DNA from: Trichuris trichiura
Taxonomy: Eukaryota > Nematoda > Enoplea > Trichinellida > Trichuridae
Direction: 5' to 3'
DNA length: 64,000 bases
Assembly: GCA_037903355.1 (NCBI GenBank)
Contig: JBAJFE010000037.1
Coordinates: 124,001 to 188,000 of the forward strand
The translations under genes were made by a program, and so were the position numbers. Below, one piece after another: positions 32,061 to 45,601 of this stretch. The stretch's first letter is position 1. The number at the start of each line of letters is the position of its first letter. Below the pieces are notes generated by a model. It was not told where the DNA came from and made no database searches. It saw only the letters and a list, made by a program, of their open reading frames with translations.

Positions 32061-33778
32061 TCAGGCGGTTTTTGACGGTGTTTTTACATGCATTGAGTTG
32101 AATTTTATCTTGAAAAAACGGGCTACTTTATCGATTGGAACGAACCTTCGTAAAAATATATTGCCAAGCGGCAATCCACAATTGACCAATACTTTAAGAA
32201 GTTCGTAAAAACCAGAAACCCACTCTTGCGGCTCTTTGGGGTGACTTCGCGGGATCAAATAGCGGTCATTCCATTTCGATGCGTGCAGTTGGAAAGTTCT
32301 GATCCTGCCGTGCCACCTTACGAATAGAATCAGCGAATTTGTGCACGCATTGCTGATCAGAGTAAAGTCGCCTTCATGCTTAGTTAATTGTTCAATTACT
32401 TGTACAACTTTCATTTGAACGTACGGCGAAAGGCGTTCGCCCACTCTGAGTATGCCTATTTTGTGTAGAGTCGTTTTTCTGTTTAATATTGGTTGCGTCA
32501 GCACAGCGGTGCTGCACTGTTTTTGCTTCTGAAAATAGCTTCGTTGCTGTTACGTCGAAGTCATAGGGTGAAAGTGCACTTACTGACAGCTCCACTCTAT
32601 TATTGACGTGATGATTGATCAATTCGGCTACGGTATAGAAGCTTGCATCCGCCTTCGAGCCTTTTATGTGGAAGCTGCCGTCTTTGTTTTTCTTTATTTC
32701 AAAAAATATAAGGCATCGAAATGCCCTTTTTTGGTAACGGTGACATACGACGGCCAGCAGCAACTTTCTTAAGTTAAGCGATATGTAGAGGGCGTAGCTT
32801 CCGACGCCTTCGTGTTTGTAGGGCAGCTCCATTGGAGACGTCAGTTCGCCATGATAGTAAGGCAGAGAACTTAGGGGCTTAATTAAGTTCTTCGGCACAT
32901 CGTAGTCGATGCTAAGATCATCATTGGCGCATAGTTTGCACCTATCGTTTCTTTTGTTATCATAGGAGCGTTCGATCGCCCTTTTTAGGACGCAATAATC
33001 AAGCAGACATTGACCAGCAACGACGGCCTTCATAAACTCTTCGACCGTTGCTACCGTTTCCAGCGGTTGCAGGTTGCTAGTTCGAGGCAACGAATAATGC
33101 CTAGCGACCGGGTGCAGCTTTGTGCTTAGTGTTTTTACTTTTCCATTCCATTGGACGGTGATCAAAAGGAAATGATGCTTTTCTTGTACGCTGCCAGGAG
33201 CGCAACAAAAAGTCGCCATTTCGTTGCAGTCTGTTTCGGGCTTCTTCCTGCGAAATGTGACCGTGATAAAAAGGTAGCGAAGACCATTGGGTTCCTCTCG
33301 GGCCCAATAGGCGCATCTCTTCGTACAACGGTTCAATAATTTCTCTGACGAAAGCGTGTAGGTGAATTCCGTTTGCGCTGAACTCCTGCCGAATAAGCGT
33401 CTTTCACTTTTGCTGGGTCTTTTCGAACTCATTTCTACTTACCTTAAGCGATGCGCTCTCGTTTTTGCAGTTAAGCACCGCGCTACCAATTGTATGATAG
33501 CGATCAGTTTTATTTTTTTCTACGAAAAAAGTACCGTCCCTATTTTGCTTAATGGGAAATGCGCTAACGTGCCTCTGGTGAACATCCATAACGAGCAATG
33601 TTGGTTTGAACATATTTTCTTCGTCGCAAAAAACAAGGAAATCGCCTGCCCTGACAAGACGTTTTTTAAGCTCCGTCGCGCTAGATATGCCGTGGTAGCA
33701 TCCCAATTCTGCAATGGGACATTGAGGTTCCATTGAACCTGTCAAATTTTCTTCGGCCCAAGTTTCTCGTCCCATCAT
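32061..33778 (-). CDS. Protein of four SH2-like modules, with internal frameshift
   Basis: Exons 33778-33443, 33385-32584, 32528-32061; about 530 residues. Module 1 opens CYHGISS, with GDFLVFCDEE where FLVRES is expected. Module 2 opens LPFYHGHIS-EEAR with GDFLLRS, then LLITVQWNGKVK. Module 3 opens LPYYHGELTSP with SYALYISLN. Module 4 has GDFTLISNACT and LFVRWHGR. The phosphotyrosine-binding arginine survives only in module 2. Right after that arginine (about 33190-33200) the reading frame changes by one base, and the exon length confirms one extra base or two missing. Downstream the SH2 sequence resumes cleanly. So this is either a recently broken gene, a sequencing error or, less likely, a recoded site. 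Both introns are 55-57 bases. No kinase or other domain is attached. Confidence 0.7.
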
Positions 33779-35694
33779 TTTCAATTGTGATTATATCTTC
33801 GAGTGGTCGCTTAGGCTGGTTCGAATGAAATGCGAATTGCATCAATTCAGCTCATGTTGGGCCGGGGCGACAGGCGGCAACTACGTATATGGTTTAGACG
33901 CTTCATTCGCAGCCCCGGCGGAACGCGAGTCCGTTTATTTTAAAGTGCTTTTTACGCCACCTCAAACGCCAGACTTAAACGCTGCTCAAAAAAGGGTTTT
34001 AAAATTCATTGTTTTAATTTTATTTTGGAGGAGTTCTTAAACTCAATTATTTGTAACGACCAAGAGAATGGTGACATTTTTTCGCTTCCGAATAATTTTG
34101 TTTTTTGGCTTAATTATGGACGCTGAAGCTTTTTACTTGACGTGTATGCCCGTTTTCCTGAAGGTAGCAAAATTTGGTCCTATCCGGCAAAGAAAGAGAA
34201 AGTTTAAATTTTGAACATAAGGTTACATTACCTGCTTATCATTTTTTGATAAGGTAGAAGTCTGCTGCACACAGTTCAGACTAAAGCGCGATTGGTCCTC
34301 TTAAACTTTGGGTTCTATTTGGTTTTATGTTAGCATGTAGCGTGCATGCAATGTCGAAATGTCGGTTCGAAAAAAGAAATCTTAACTTTAAAAATAACGC
34401 AAACTGCTCTTCGACGTGTTCCTTGCTCAGCTTTGGCAAGCCTAAGGCGGACGACATGTTCTTGGCAAGATAAGTGAACGGGATAAGATCTAATCTGCTA
34501 TCTTATCACAAGAAGCACATATCTTATCACGCTGGTCCGGACTTTGTCGAATTATTATTTTTTTCTGGAAACGTTGAGCGTATTTAAAATTGTGCCTCCA
34601 GAACTGATCACACGAAATGAAAGTTTAGTCAATGACTTTATAAGTTGAAAGAGGGACGTTGTAAGTTTTGTCTGGCTGCTGTTGTGTTATGATATAATTT
34701 CTCGCCATATTAATGGATGGCGTCTATTTTTGCTTCTTAAGGCCAAACTTGAAACAGCAAACGGAAATAGTCACCTTTAGTTTGTACTTGGAAAGCTAAC
34801 AGCTCAGTTTGCGTATTTTTAAGCCAAGAATCTCAAAAAAGGTCAATATGAATATTAAAATTTTTATTATAGCAGATTAATTGACGCCATTGGAAGTAAA
34901 ACAAAATGAATTTGTCCCCAACATCTCTTAGAACTTCTCTACAACGTAGTTCTGTAGCTAACTTACTTACTTATCGATTGGAAGTATAAATAAGTGGCAC
35001 CAACCGGTGCAGGCGAGTTTTAGCGTCGATGTTCGATGACGCGTCAACTTTGGTCTTTAATATGTCTTGTAACATGACTGCTCCGGAATTCGCGCTTGAA
35101 AGATTCAGATCGGTTAATAATTTCTATCTTTAAAAATTTGTCTCTTTGCGACGAGTTGATTAATTATGTTTGTTCTCCTTGCTTCCGTTCGCTTGTCTGC
35201 GAGCTCCAATAAACTTCACCGAGAAAATGACGCTGCCGAACGTAAAAGTTTTGTTTAAAGCTTTATTTGTTTTTCTCCAAAAGTTGGTGAAAATGTTTGG
35301 TCAAATCTAATCCATATTTATTGGTAATGCTGAATTGTGTTCAGCTTTGCCCGACGCAACGCTGAAAAAAGTTACGCGAGGATAAATTTTCCAATGCAAA
35401 ACTTCTGTTAAAAATACTGGCGCTCGTAGCTTAGCTTGTAGCCAGATTAATCAATTTGAAAGATTGCTGGTTCCAGGCGGGAGAATTAGTACCTGCAAAT
35501 CGATAGATCATCGATCGATCGAATGGCGAGTCGTAGGTCGAACTTTTTGACCAGCAGGACGTTACGCGTATTTCGAAAGTACATTCAGATAATCGCTGCT
35601 CAACGTTAGCCCTAATAATGCGTGCTGCAAAATACGTTGGTGCTAAATATTAAAGTTAGAGTTGCCAACAGAAAGCTGAATAATACTGGAAGCT
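33779..35694. other. intergenic, no gene seen
   Basis: Near 35421-35490 there is a tRNA-like string (A-box-like TAGCTTAGCTTGTAG and GGTTCCAGG), but the stems do not pair properly. No protein gene recognised. Confidence 0.4.
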
Positions 35695-36725
35695 ATGATG
35701 CTCAGTGCGCCAATATCCAGTTTTGTTTCCTTAGCGCTTTCCGTTGAAAAGCTGCAAGCTTTCAAGAGCAGCTTATGGCGGTGTACACAGGTAAGAGTTT
35801 TTTGAGATAGCCAACGTGTAGTAAGTTGTGCCGGCGTTTTGTTAAAATAATTTACGTGGCAGCAACGTCTTCGCCGAAAACGTTTTCTCTTATCAATGAA
35901 GAAAGAAGGAACGCTGACTAACTGTGTTTGGGCATTTCACGGTTAGTGCCTACCTACAAAGCGTTTGCGTTGAGTCACTGCTACCTTACGTCGACTTCAA
36001 GGTTCGTTTGTTTACTGTAAGTAGTATTAGGGTCCGTTTGCGCACCGATACGCGGAATTGCGGAGAACTTGTTTTTGTTGCTTAGTTATAATTTGCCTTT
36101 AAACAGCTCTGCTTTTCGTCGGTAAAAGCAGCTTTTGGATTAGGTTAATAAAACTCAGGTTCGTAGGAGCAGTCAAATTTAGCTATCGCTTTGCGATCGC
36201 CAATTTTTATTATTACTAATGGTTTCGGAAATTCTTTGCTAATCTAACACATTTTGCGGGCGGCAAGACAGCTACGTCATCTTGTTGATCTTGTATAATT
36301 TAAGCTTAGCGATTAAGTCATGAAGTTAGGGCTGAACCGTCCATAATTCATTAACAATTGCAGTGTTCTTGACACGCGCTGCAATTTCAAGTGAAATGTT
36401 GGAATGCGAAAGTTGTAGGAGGTATAATTTTTGTTTAGTTTGCCGAAATGCTTTGACGCGGCCGCAGTATGATTCGGAAGCTGTCTTAAGGTGTTGAATT
36501 GCCAGACGTGCTCTTTTATGGTGCTAACAATGTGTTCCCTAATTGATTCGATTCGTCCTGGTTTGCGTGTAAGTATTCTAAGCTCTGTTTACGTTGGAAT
36601 ACGGTTTAATTTTCTAGCAACCAACTATGGGCGGAATTGTCCTCACCGGAAGTATTATCATCAACTCACTTTTCTCAGCACCCGGTGGTAGTGCTCGTAA
36701 AAGAAGTTATTTACTATGGCAATAG
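35695..36725 (+). CDS. possible three-exon gene, 88 aa, unknown
   Basis: Exons 35695-35790, 36506-36568 and 36618-36725 are all phase 0, have GTAAGA and GTAAGT donors, and are joined by introns of 715 and 49 bases; the second fits the local intron size. The product would be a small hydrophobic protein (SSFVSLAL, CSFMVLTMCSLI, MGGIVLTGSIIIN). No homology recognised; it could be chance. Confidence 0.3.
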
Positions 36726-39713
36726 GCAGTCTGCAAGCTATGGACGCGCTTGCTTCCACCAATGATATTTCGAATTGACGCGAGAAGAGAACTTCCGAAA
36801 TCGCGCCGCATCTGGCAAGGTAACATTTGGTCCTCTTACTTTAACGTCGTTTGCTTTTATTAGTAGAAAGCTGTCCATCCGGCGACCGCCGCCAACCGAG
36901 AATCTGTCCCATTAATGCTAAGAGCTAACGAGAAAATGCAAGTTCTATTAGCCCTACAGCGATAAGGGCGATGAATTTTGCTTTGAACAGCTTCCACGTT
37001 GCGGTATTAAGGTAAGCGAAGTTTTCATTTAAAGATTTGCTCAATGAGGTCCCCAAGCAGCCCAGTATAGATGTTACGCAGTGAGAATAGCTTCCGTTAT
37101 AGTGGTATTAACAATTTTTTTTCTCGACGAGCGGGTCAGCTGTTTTTCCAGACGGTTTGCTTCACATAACCGTTAGTGCACAAATAGAGGCATTTCGATT
37201 TCTGCTTACTGTTTGTATGCATTGTTGTCAGCTTTGCTTATTGTAAATTACTTCTGCGCCCGCAGTGGCGCAATACTTACCCTTCGGGTAGCTGAACTTC
37301 CGTCTGACATTCGGAGTGATTGAAACCGTATGCTTAACGTTTCACCATTAACGTGAATTATCAGGCAACGCTTGCGCGCGATATGGCTGCTTTTTTGCTA
37401 TCAGTCAGTCCATAGCGGGAATGGCGATTGAACTTCATCTATCATTCGTTGCTCAGCTGTGTAAACTTGCAGGCTAATTTTGGCAGTGTTGTCTTAATAT
37501 CATTGAAAGTTGGAAGTATTAATCGATTGGAATTTTTCGAATTGACGCTAGCGTTAAGGGAGGTGGTGCATTGTTTGACTCGGCAGCATAGGAGCATTGG
37601 CGCAGGGTGAGCTTATTGAGGTGAAGTGTGACCTTTTCTATTGTTGCACGCGATCACTTTAGCGTAAATGGTTCGTCAACGTCGTGCTGTCAACGTTGCA
37701 CTGTTTGCGTGCCCAAGCGACCGCATTTAAAATTCTTTTTCAAGTATCCGTCTCGAATTCAACATTTCCAGTTGTTACGCCGCGAAGTTAGATTGTTTGC
37801 AGTTGGTGTTGGTTGCTTTGTACGCGCGTACTATTCATTCGTCTTCTCAAATAGCGTTCTATTTTTTGACTTCCAACCGAGCGTCTGTCAAAGATTTAAG
37901 TTCTTCAACGGCGCTTTGAAAATTCCTATTGTACAAACATTGCGTTTGCCGTCCAAATGAGCATTTCGATTGTTTTTTTTCAAATATCTCACAACGAATT
38001 CTTTGCAAAGCGTTGTCACTTTGCTACACTGTTACGGTTAATCTTATCTGCCAATTGTTTGCTAATTTTTTTGTTTATTTATTTTCAAAAACTGCCTATT
38101 GGTTCTCGTGGCAAATTGATTGCGTCGCTTTCTCTAAATGCCAAAGATAGTCTATCTTCATGCTTGAATGTAGTTGGAATGGAGTCGGTTGTTCAGGTTT
38201 ACCTTTGAGCGCATGCCTGAAGCGCGTTTGCTCATAGTCGACATTTTTTTTGGGTGAGGCTATCATCATCCGCAGGCTCATATTTTTCTGTGATTCAATC
38301 CAATGCAGACAGCGTTGGCAGCCTGCCAGTGGGCAGGAAGTTTAGGCAAAAATGACGTAGTCAAGAAAGATGAAGCTCAGTACGGCCTGAAGATTTTGCC
38401 GCGCAACCTCAATGTTAAGATATTCCCTTGCAGCCTTTTGCTCTACTACCGAAAAAGGTAATGACGGTCGCCTACGACCTAACTTTTTTCATTCCTCGTT
38501 AAGTTGCACTATTGTAAACGAGAAAGCCACCATTATTGATATTCAATTAGCATTTCATCGTTTGGCTCTGATTTCTCAAGACGCCTTTAGTCGTCAAGTA
38601 GCGTTTTTTCAGCTTTGAGATATCCGCATTCGGGCGGAGTTTTCCTCCATCGTTGACTCTTCTGTACGCTGCAGCTTAGTGGCAGCTCGTTAACGTTTTC
38701 TTTTTTTTCATGCATCTCTCTTTTGAACCGGTTTTTTTGTTTGTTCGATTGGAAAACATTGGGGCTTTTCGCCGTCTACTGACCTTCGCAAACTCGTTGG
38801 GCCGTTGTTTGACGCATTGGACTGCAATCGTCCAAAGAAATGTGCCATTCTATTCATTTTCAAAAATGATGCTTCCCCAAAGAAGTGGCAGTTGACACTT
38901 TGCGCTATGACGTGATGTCACGAGATGACGATAGTCGCCAGCATTGGCTATTGGTAGTCGAAGCAGTGCTCGTAAAGCCTTCCCATTTTGAGATGGCGAA
39001 ATAGCGACAGTTTATCAATAAACGTTTCAAAGTGAGAGGGCACATTTTCGCTGTTGTCCGTATTAGATATTGTTAACACATTTGGCATCGCTTTACCTGA
39101 GAGGAAGTGGTTGGCCTTAATCGAGCTTCTCATCCAAAAAGGAGCTAATTGATCTCTCAAGCTTATGACGGCTCCATTAGTCGTTGGACGGAAAGCTTTT
39201 CGACGAGGAAGAAATTCTGTAAGAAATCAATTTCATAGAAGCAGTTTCCGTTTGAACGCGTTGGGGTGATTAAGTTGAAAAATGAGTTCTCTTTCGTTTC
39301 TGCATTATCGTTCGAAGGCTGCTCAGGGAGTGCTACTACGTTTTGATGTTGAAACTTGCATATAACGCATTGGTGTATGAGACATGAGCGAAAAATTTAG
39401 CTTTTTGGCGGGCATCCGCAAGTGCAGCTTACTTGGGTGGACGGCATCGCTCTGTGCCTCGCCATAAGGTGATAATTATTCGTCGGGCATATTAAATTAG
39501 TCAGTAGCTAACACGTTAACTATTGATCCGCGTTTTCCCGCGATTTTCGTTCCCTCGTAGCGCACATCCGATTCGTCTCCGCAGCGCGAGTCGCTTTCAG
39601 GGACCTATTTTTAACTTCTGAGTAACAAAGTAGCTTGCAGGCGGAAAAAGTGATATTGGCGCCTTTGCTGGCCAACTGTAAAGGGAAGTGCACTTTTTTG
39701 TTGCGTTACTGAC
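36726..39713. other. mostly non-coding, one exon-like frame
   Basis: A frame at 38303-38457 (+), between an acceptor CAATGCAG and a donor GTAATG, encodes a Lys/Leu-rich peptide with AQYGLKILPRNLN. No partner exons were found. No other support for a gene. Confidence 0.25.
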
Positions 39714-39998
39714 ATGTCATCATCCAGTCGAAGTAACTCGCCGGCGACAAGTGGGCCCGTTGGCACTTTCACATCTCCCAGGCGAAGGACCTCTACGTAT
39801 GGTTCTGCGCCGTGGCGGCCGTTGGAACAACTGTCAACTGTTGTGGGACCAACCGATTGCTCCTCAAGCCCTTCCTGTTCAACGGTTAGACAGTTTAGCC
39901 TTCCGGAAGGATCCGCCATGAGCAGAGCGTTTCTACAAAGCGGAAGCTCTCTGGATCACGGCTTCTCGCTACTGCCGTCAGCCATGTGCGGCACCAGA
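39714..39998 (+). CDS. Ser/Pro-rich first exon, candidate alternative N-terminus of SHOC2
   Basis: Ninety-five codons starting MSSSSRSNSPATS, rich in Ser, Thr, Pro and Arg (disordered), ending in phase 0 at a GTAAGT donor. No gene of its own follows. It can join the exon at 45476 and then the SHOC2 exon at 49474, all phase 0, giving a long disordered N-terminus. It could instead belong to another gene. Confidence 0.45.
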
Positions 39999-42883
39999 GT
40001 AAGTGATGAAACTTTGCCTATAGCTTAAAGGCGCATTCGTTTGCAAGTTCTAAGTTGCGCACAATTACCCGACTTTATGAAACATCAGACCGAGCTTTCT
40101 GTGTTTCAGTAGTTCTTAGGGCAATATTTTTGTTTGCAACTGATTAGCTCGAATAGTTGCGCTTGACGCGCTAGCTGTTTATATTCTGCTTATTGGTACT
40201 TGCATTCCATTACCGTAAACTTAGCTTTTTCTTGCGGCTGGTTCGAAGTTAGGTGCCAGCCGCAAGCAGGTACCAAGCGAAATGGTCGTTCTTGGTGTGT
40301 TGTGCCAAGCGTTTTGCCGCATTGGCAACGTTTGCTCGGTGTCGAACTGTTACAAACGCTGAACCTCCGCACGTACGTGTGCCAGGCTGTTCGCTGGCAC
40401 AATTCGTTTGGCGCCTGCAGCTCGTTTGTTTTGCTGCCGAAGTGTCTACGCAGTTTAGCCATCGGCAGGTACTGTTTTGTTGAAATTTCAAAAAATGCAC
40501 CTACGGCCTTCGCGCTTGGCGCCAACAGCTTGAAAAAGCTATCCGTCATTTTTCATTATGAATCGACTCGGTTTATAGTGGTCTTTGCTTAAGTTTTTAC
40601 CACTGTAAGTATTCGTTATCATATTTTGTTGTAGAGATAGATCCGTTGTTCTGGTTGGTTTTACGAAGAAGAAAGGGTTACTGTATGCATACGTTGGTGT
40701 GCGTAGGTAGTATTTGCCGGTCGATTTTAATTTTAATGATTACTACTATTGTTTTCCGTTAATAGTTTTACTGTTGTGTTGACGTCTTTTCTTGCTTCAT
40801 TTGTCGATAGGTGTTTGCAAAAGCCGACGAGTCGTTTTAAAAGCAGCCCATATAGTCCTTTAGTTAGCTTTCTGCTCTTTCTTTATTACCGCTCAGGCGG
40901 TTGGCAGGCGTAAGGATTTTCAACGCTTCTTCTGTTGCTAAATGGCGTGTTAACAGAGATGGGCGCATTTTGCATAGTGCCATAAAGCCAAGATGCTTTT
41001 AACTGTTTCCACGTCATGTTCCTTTTATTTCTTTTCGCTCAGCTTTTAAATCTTCGTTTCACTAACTTCGACGTCTCCTTTTGCTGTTTCATTTCGACGG
41101 TAGAACAGTAGACGTTTGTTCATTCGTAGCTCAGAAGCTGTCGAAGCACGCGCGTTGCAACGCGTGTTTTTTTCATTTTTTTTGAAATTTCTTTTCATGG
41201 TATTTTCCTGGAATGTTTGTTCAAAGCTTTGTTCTTGTGTATTTATAATTTATTAGGAGCGAAATGGAATTCGGCCATAGCACTTCCTAGGCAGGAAGAA
41301 TGCTTTGTCGTTGGTTTTGGAAAAGCGTATCGCAACTTTTTGTTAAACGGCCGTCGGTCTTTCAGCCTAATCGTATACCTTTGGCTTCCCTCAACGAAGT
41401 TACTTAGCGAAGCATCGGCTTGCTTTTTTATTTTCTTGAACGGGATGCTTAACTCACAGCCAGTGCCTATTATTCGTGTATCCCAAGTGTTTACCATAAT
41501 TCAAGTTTCAAAGAACTAATAAGGATGAGTTTGAGGGGAAACTGTTATTAATATTATACCTTCATTAGCATATGTTAATTTGTTTGTCAGGCGAGTTTCT
41601 AAAAAATGGTAAAGGTGAATCTTCTCTTATCCCGAATTTTGAAACGTCGAATGACCGATAGCGCCGACATGACGTCGTAAGCGGAAAATTGCACGCGTTA
41701 CCTCACGTGCTTCACCAAGAGCGAGTCTGCTGTTGGTGAAGCAGGTGATTTAAGCGAAAATATTTTAGGCACCTTTCCAGCTGAATCCGGGGAAAACACA
41801 CGTTATAATTGTGAAAGAATTAGTAGATTATTAATGTTTTTTTAGAGGTGACGTCGAATGTTGCATTACTCGTCTGCAAATTATTCCAAAATTTTTAACA
41901 TGCCCGCTTCCTTTCATTCCGTACAGGCGAGATCCGTTGTAACTAACGTGTAGACGCTTGTCGAGATCGACAAAAATTCTTTTGTTTTGTCTGTTGCTTC
42001 TTTCTCAATTTTGTTCGATAGGTAGAAGGCAGGTTTTTTTCTTTGTTTGCTGTTTCAAGTAACTGAGAGGCGCTGGACTGTCCCGAATAATAGTTTGTTT
42101 ATTAGTTCTCGCTGAACTATTCATTGTGTTGTGCAGGTTGACGTATGTTCTACGCAAACTGCCTTTTTTTCAACTTAAATTTAAGTTGTCCTTTGCAGCT
42201 TTGCCCTATTGGGGAAATAGAATGTAGGGTAATTTTGCGCCTTCGCCGTTTACCTTATTTCCGTTTCTTGCATGTTGGTGTTACGCAGCACGCGTTCAGC
42301 TGATTGCCGTGACGAAATCAAAGTTTTTCCGCCTGCTTATATTTCAATATATTTTCAGAATCGTCCTTCAAGTTAAAAACTAGCATCCTGTAGTGGTTTT
42401 TTCTGTCGTATTTGTTTTTCTAGTTTCATAGTCACATGTAGGCCGTCAGCTACTGAAGGTTCGCCATTTGCTTACCTATCAATCTGTAGCGGCAGTTGTC
42501 ACGCATACACTTTGATGGCACGCAAAACGGCTGACATTTTGCGCCAGCTGCAAAGCCGCATCTAACGTTTAGACATTCTTTTCAATTGAAGAAGGCAGTG
42601 AATTAATTTTCACTACTGAGGCGAATGGCTTCCTCATTCACGTTGTCACCTGTACGTCAGCTGATGGACGATGAGTCAGTTAGCTTTATAGTGTCACTAC
42701 TAATGGTTCATTTTTTTCTTATTGGATTTTCGCAAAAATGCCGCAGACAGAATAGTTCGTAAAGTCATAGTAAAACTGAGACCATTTTTGTAACGCTGCG
42801 CCGCAGCAAAGTGAATTTTTATTTGCTTAGTATCCGCCGAAAGCAATTTTCAGATAACAAATGCAATTAAAACAATAACATTT

Positions 42884-42905
42884 GCATATATATATATATA
42901 TATGC
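42884..42905. repeat. (AT)n microsatellite, palindromic
   Basis: GCATAT-(AT)n-ATATGC, 22 bases, self-complementary. Confidence 0.9.
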
Positions 42906-44298
42906 GTACAATAATTTTTTTCGCTTGAATTAGAATTTTCCTATTTGCATTAGCAGCGAGAATGCGGTTGCGAACGTGGGCTCAACAGTAGTCGTTGTAG
43001 GTTAGTTGTGTAGCATAATAGACTTTGGGTTTAGGCAGCAGATGTTTTTTGCCCATTTGCCGACAACTTTCCATTGCCTATTTCTTAAGGACGTCGAACG
43101 ATATCCGCTTCGACGCGTCGTTATGACGTAAATCTTTTGAAGAAAAGTGGTCGTTACTTCTTTGAATCCGTCTAATCCAACTGTTTATCGATGCCTACGT
43201 GTTGGCACGAGGTTAGGTTTACTAGCGTTATTATCGACGTAGGCAAGCACGTTTGACGTACTTTTATTTATTTGAAAATGTATACGTCGTTCGAGAGCGA
43301 TAGGCAGTGTACCACGTGAGTTCTATCAGCCAATGGTCACTTTTACGCAGCTGTTTTTTTAATTCGCAACCACGACTTGCTTGACGTTGATTGCTGACGT
43401 AGAAAACGTAGTATTTGTCGTATTTTAACCAGTCGTGACATTTAGAGCGAATGAAATGTCTGTTTTCTTGCATCTGATGTACTCGACGCGTTTCAAAACT
43501 CCCTACTGTAGAAATGTAAAATTCAACTTGCTCCTTTGCATTGCCGGTGTGCTCTGGACGAAAAGTGTTGCTTGCAATAAGTATTTTAGTGTCGCAAAGA
43601 AGTATCCGCTTGTACGCAGGAGGTCCGAACGCACGTTAAGTACCTGCATTTCAGTTTGTTCTCTCTGCATACTGTACTTTTTAAATTGTTTTAGTCTCCA
43701 TAGTTCAACTGGCCTGACCGCTTGAGACGCGCCACTTGTTTAGCCATTTTGCAAGCGGCTGTTGATTGTCCGTGCGCTATGTTAACCAACCTTACTTCCT
43801 CGACCGGCTTCCATTTCATGACGCATGAGCGAAACGGCTCTTGCGACGGTTCATCCTTAAGCAGGAAGGTACAATCGCCCTTTAGTCAGTTCGGCTTCCG
43901 TTGTTTTGTTTTTGGTTGTCCATACGAACCCACTGAGGACAGACTTCGTTTCTTGCTTTGCTGTTCGTTTCGTTGGCGGTTGGGTGAACGCTTATCTTGG
44001 GAGGGCATTGCTTATGCAAAACCGTTTAAAGCTTTCTAAGTTTGTTGTTACGTTATGGTAAGTGGTCGATGTGACGTTGCCGCACTTGTTGTCACTTTTA
44101 GTTAGTTTTTGCCTGCTTTCCGCTTTCTACCATTTTCAGATGACGCGATTTGTTTGGGCATTCTGTCTGGTTTTACGTTTTCAGACCATCCGAACTCACG
44201 GGCTGTTTGCACTCAGCTTCGAAGCCTGTAATAGTATTAAGAAGTGGCGTTATTTCCGTCCACTGCAATAATTAATGATAGCATGTTGGTTCTGTTGA

Positions 44299-44582
44299 CC
44301 TTCAACGGCATTGGGTCATGTTCAAAAATGGCGCGCTTCTAGAACAACGAGCAAACTATTTTGTAACGCTATTTTAATTTATATGGGTATTTATGCGGTT
44401 GCCGTATTCCTGTCGAAGTTCCCTTGCCTCTCTATTCTCTCCTTCAACGGCATTGGGTCATGTTCAAAAATGGCGCGCTTCTAGAACAACGAGCAAACTA
44501 TTTTGTAACGCTATTTTAATTTATATGGGTATTTATGCGGTTGCCGTATTCCTGTCGAAGTTCCCTTGCCTCTCTATTCTCT
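44299..44582. repeat. perfect 142-base tandem duplication
   Basis: Copy 1 is 44299-44440 and copy 2 is 44441-44582; reading both side by side I find no difference. It begins CCTTCAACGGCATTGG and ends CTCTATTCTCT. It lies in a long plus-strand intron or intergenic stretch. The identity implies a very recent event or an assembly artefact. Confidence 0.95.
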
Positions 44583-45475
44583 CCATCGTACCTCAAAGCG
44601 CGAGCTTGCTACGTCAGACGGCCATTGTGGTCGATTTGGCGCGAGATAAAGCACTTCCCTTTCGAGCGTTTTTTCTGCGCATTTCTCGCTTGGTTGAGCG
44701 AAAATCGAATATGTCGTTTGGATATTTCTTTGTTCCGTACGATAGTGTCGCATAGTCTAATGATTCGATCGTTCCAATCAGGCTGGACTTGAGTGTCCAG
44801 AAGAATAGTCCCAATGTCAGCACGTTTCTTTGATCATTCGACTGCTTCAACCGAACATGCCTTCGGTAAAGGGATTGACGGCTCATTTATGTCCTAGAAG
44901 CCATTAGGTCGGTAGAATTTCCAGCTGACTAGCAAGTCGCCTCTCAACTGGTAGCGGTTTCCCGCCGTTGTGATGCAACGCGCGCATTCCTTACGCTTTG
45001 ACCTTTCCAGCGCGAAGGTACCGTGCTGAATTTTCATGTTTGTTTAAGTCTTTTGTTACTGTTTCCATTTGGTCATTCACCTCTGTAATGGTCCATTGGC
45101 AGAGTGACTTTGCGGTGCAAACAAGCCATTCCATTTCCTTTTAAACCGTACGTTTGTTGAATTTTATCCATAACAAACTCTTACGCTCTCTGTCCTTAAC
45201 TCAAGTGACCAATTACTGTCCAGTACTTCCTTAAGCGAAGTTTATTTTAAAGCAATCCCATGCTCGTTCAGCTTTTCTGTTATAAAATTTGTTTCAAAAC
45301 TTTTAAGCTTCATTAATGCGTGCGACCAATCGCCACTGGTAGGTGGAAGTGTTGTAATGGCATGCTTTCGCTGTACAATAATACTTTTGCTGTTTTTTTC
45401 CGTAATTAGCAGGCCTTTTAAGTATTTCGTTCGATCTTTTTGCATAATTGTTCTGATTTAAAAATTTTCATTCAG

Positions 45476-45601
45476 GCTTCTCAAGAAGCGAGTCGGTCGC
45501 CGCGGGAAGTCCGTCGTGTAATGATTTTGGAACGACCCGGTTTGGACAAACCTCATCATCCCGGCAGCAGCAAAAAGCGTATTTCGTCGACCAAGCATCC
45601 G
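45476..45601 (+). CDS. internal exon, candidate part of a long SHOC2 isoform
   Basis: Forty-two codons between CATTCAG and a GTAAGT donor, phase 0 on both sides, basic and Ser-rich (RRVMILERPGLDKPHH). Compatible in phase with the exon at 39714 upstream and the SHOC2 core exon at 49474 downstream. Human SHOC2 also has a basic, low-complexity N-terminus before its leucine-rich repeats. Confidence 0.45.

Noticed and set aside
35421..35490. tRNA gene on the plus strand
   Set aside because: A-box- and B-box-like words are present, but the acceptor and T stems do not pair and the anticodon stem has a mismatch.
43722..44039. Plus-strand 105-codon frame
   Set aside because: No domain, no phase-compatible partner, and composition like neighbouring non-coding sequence.
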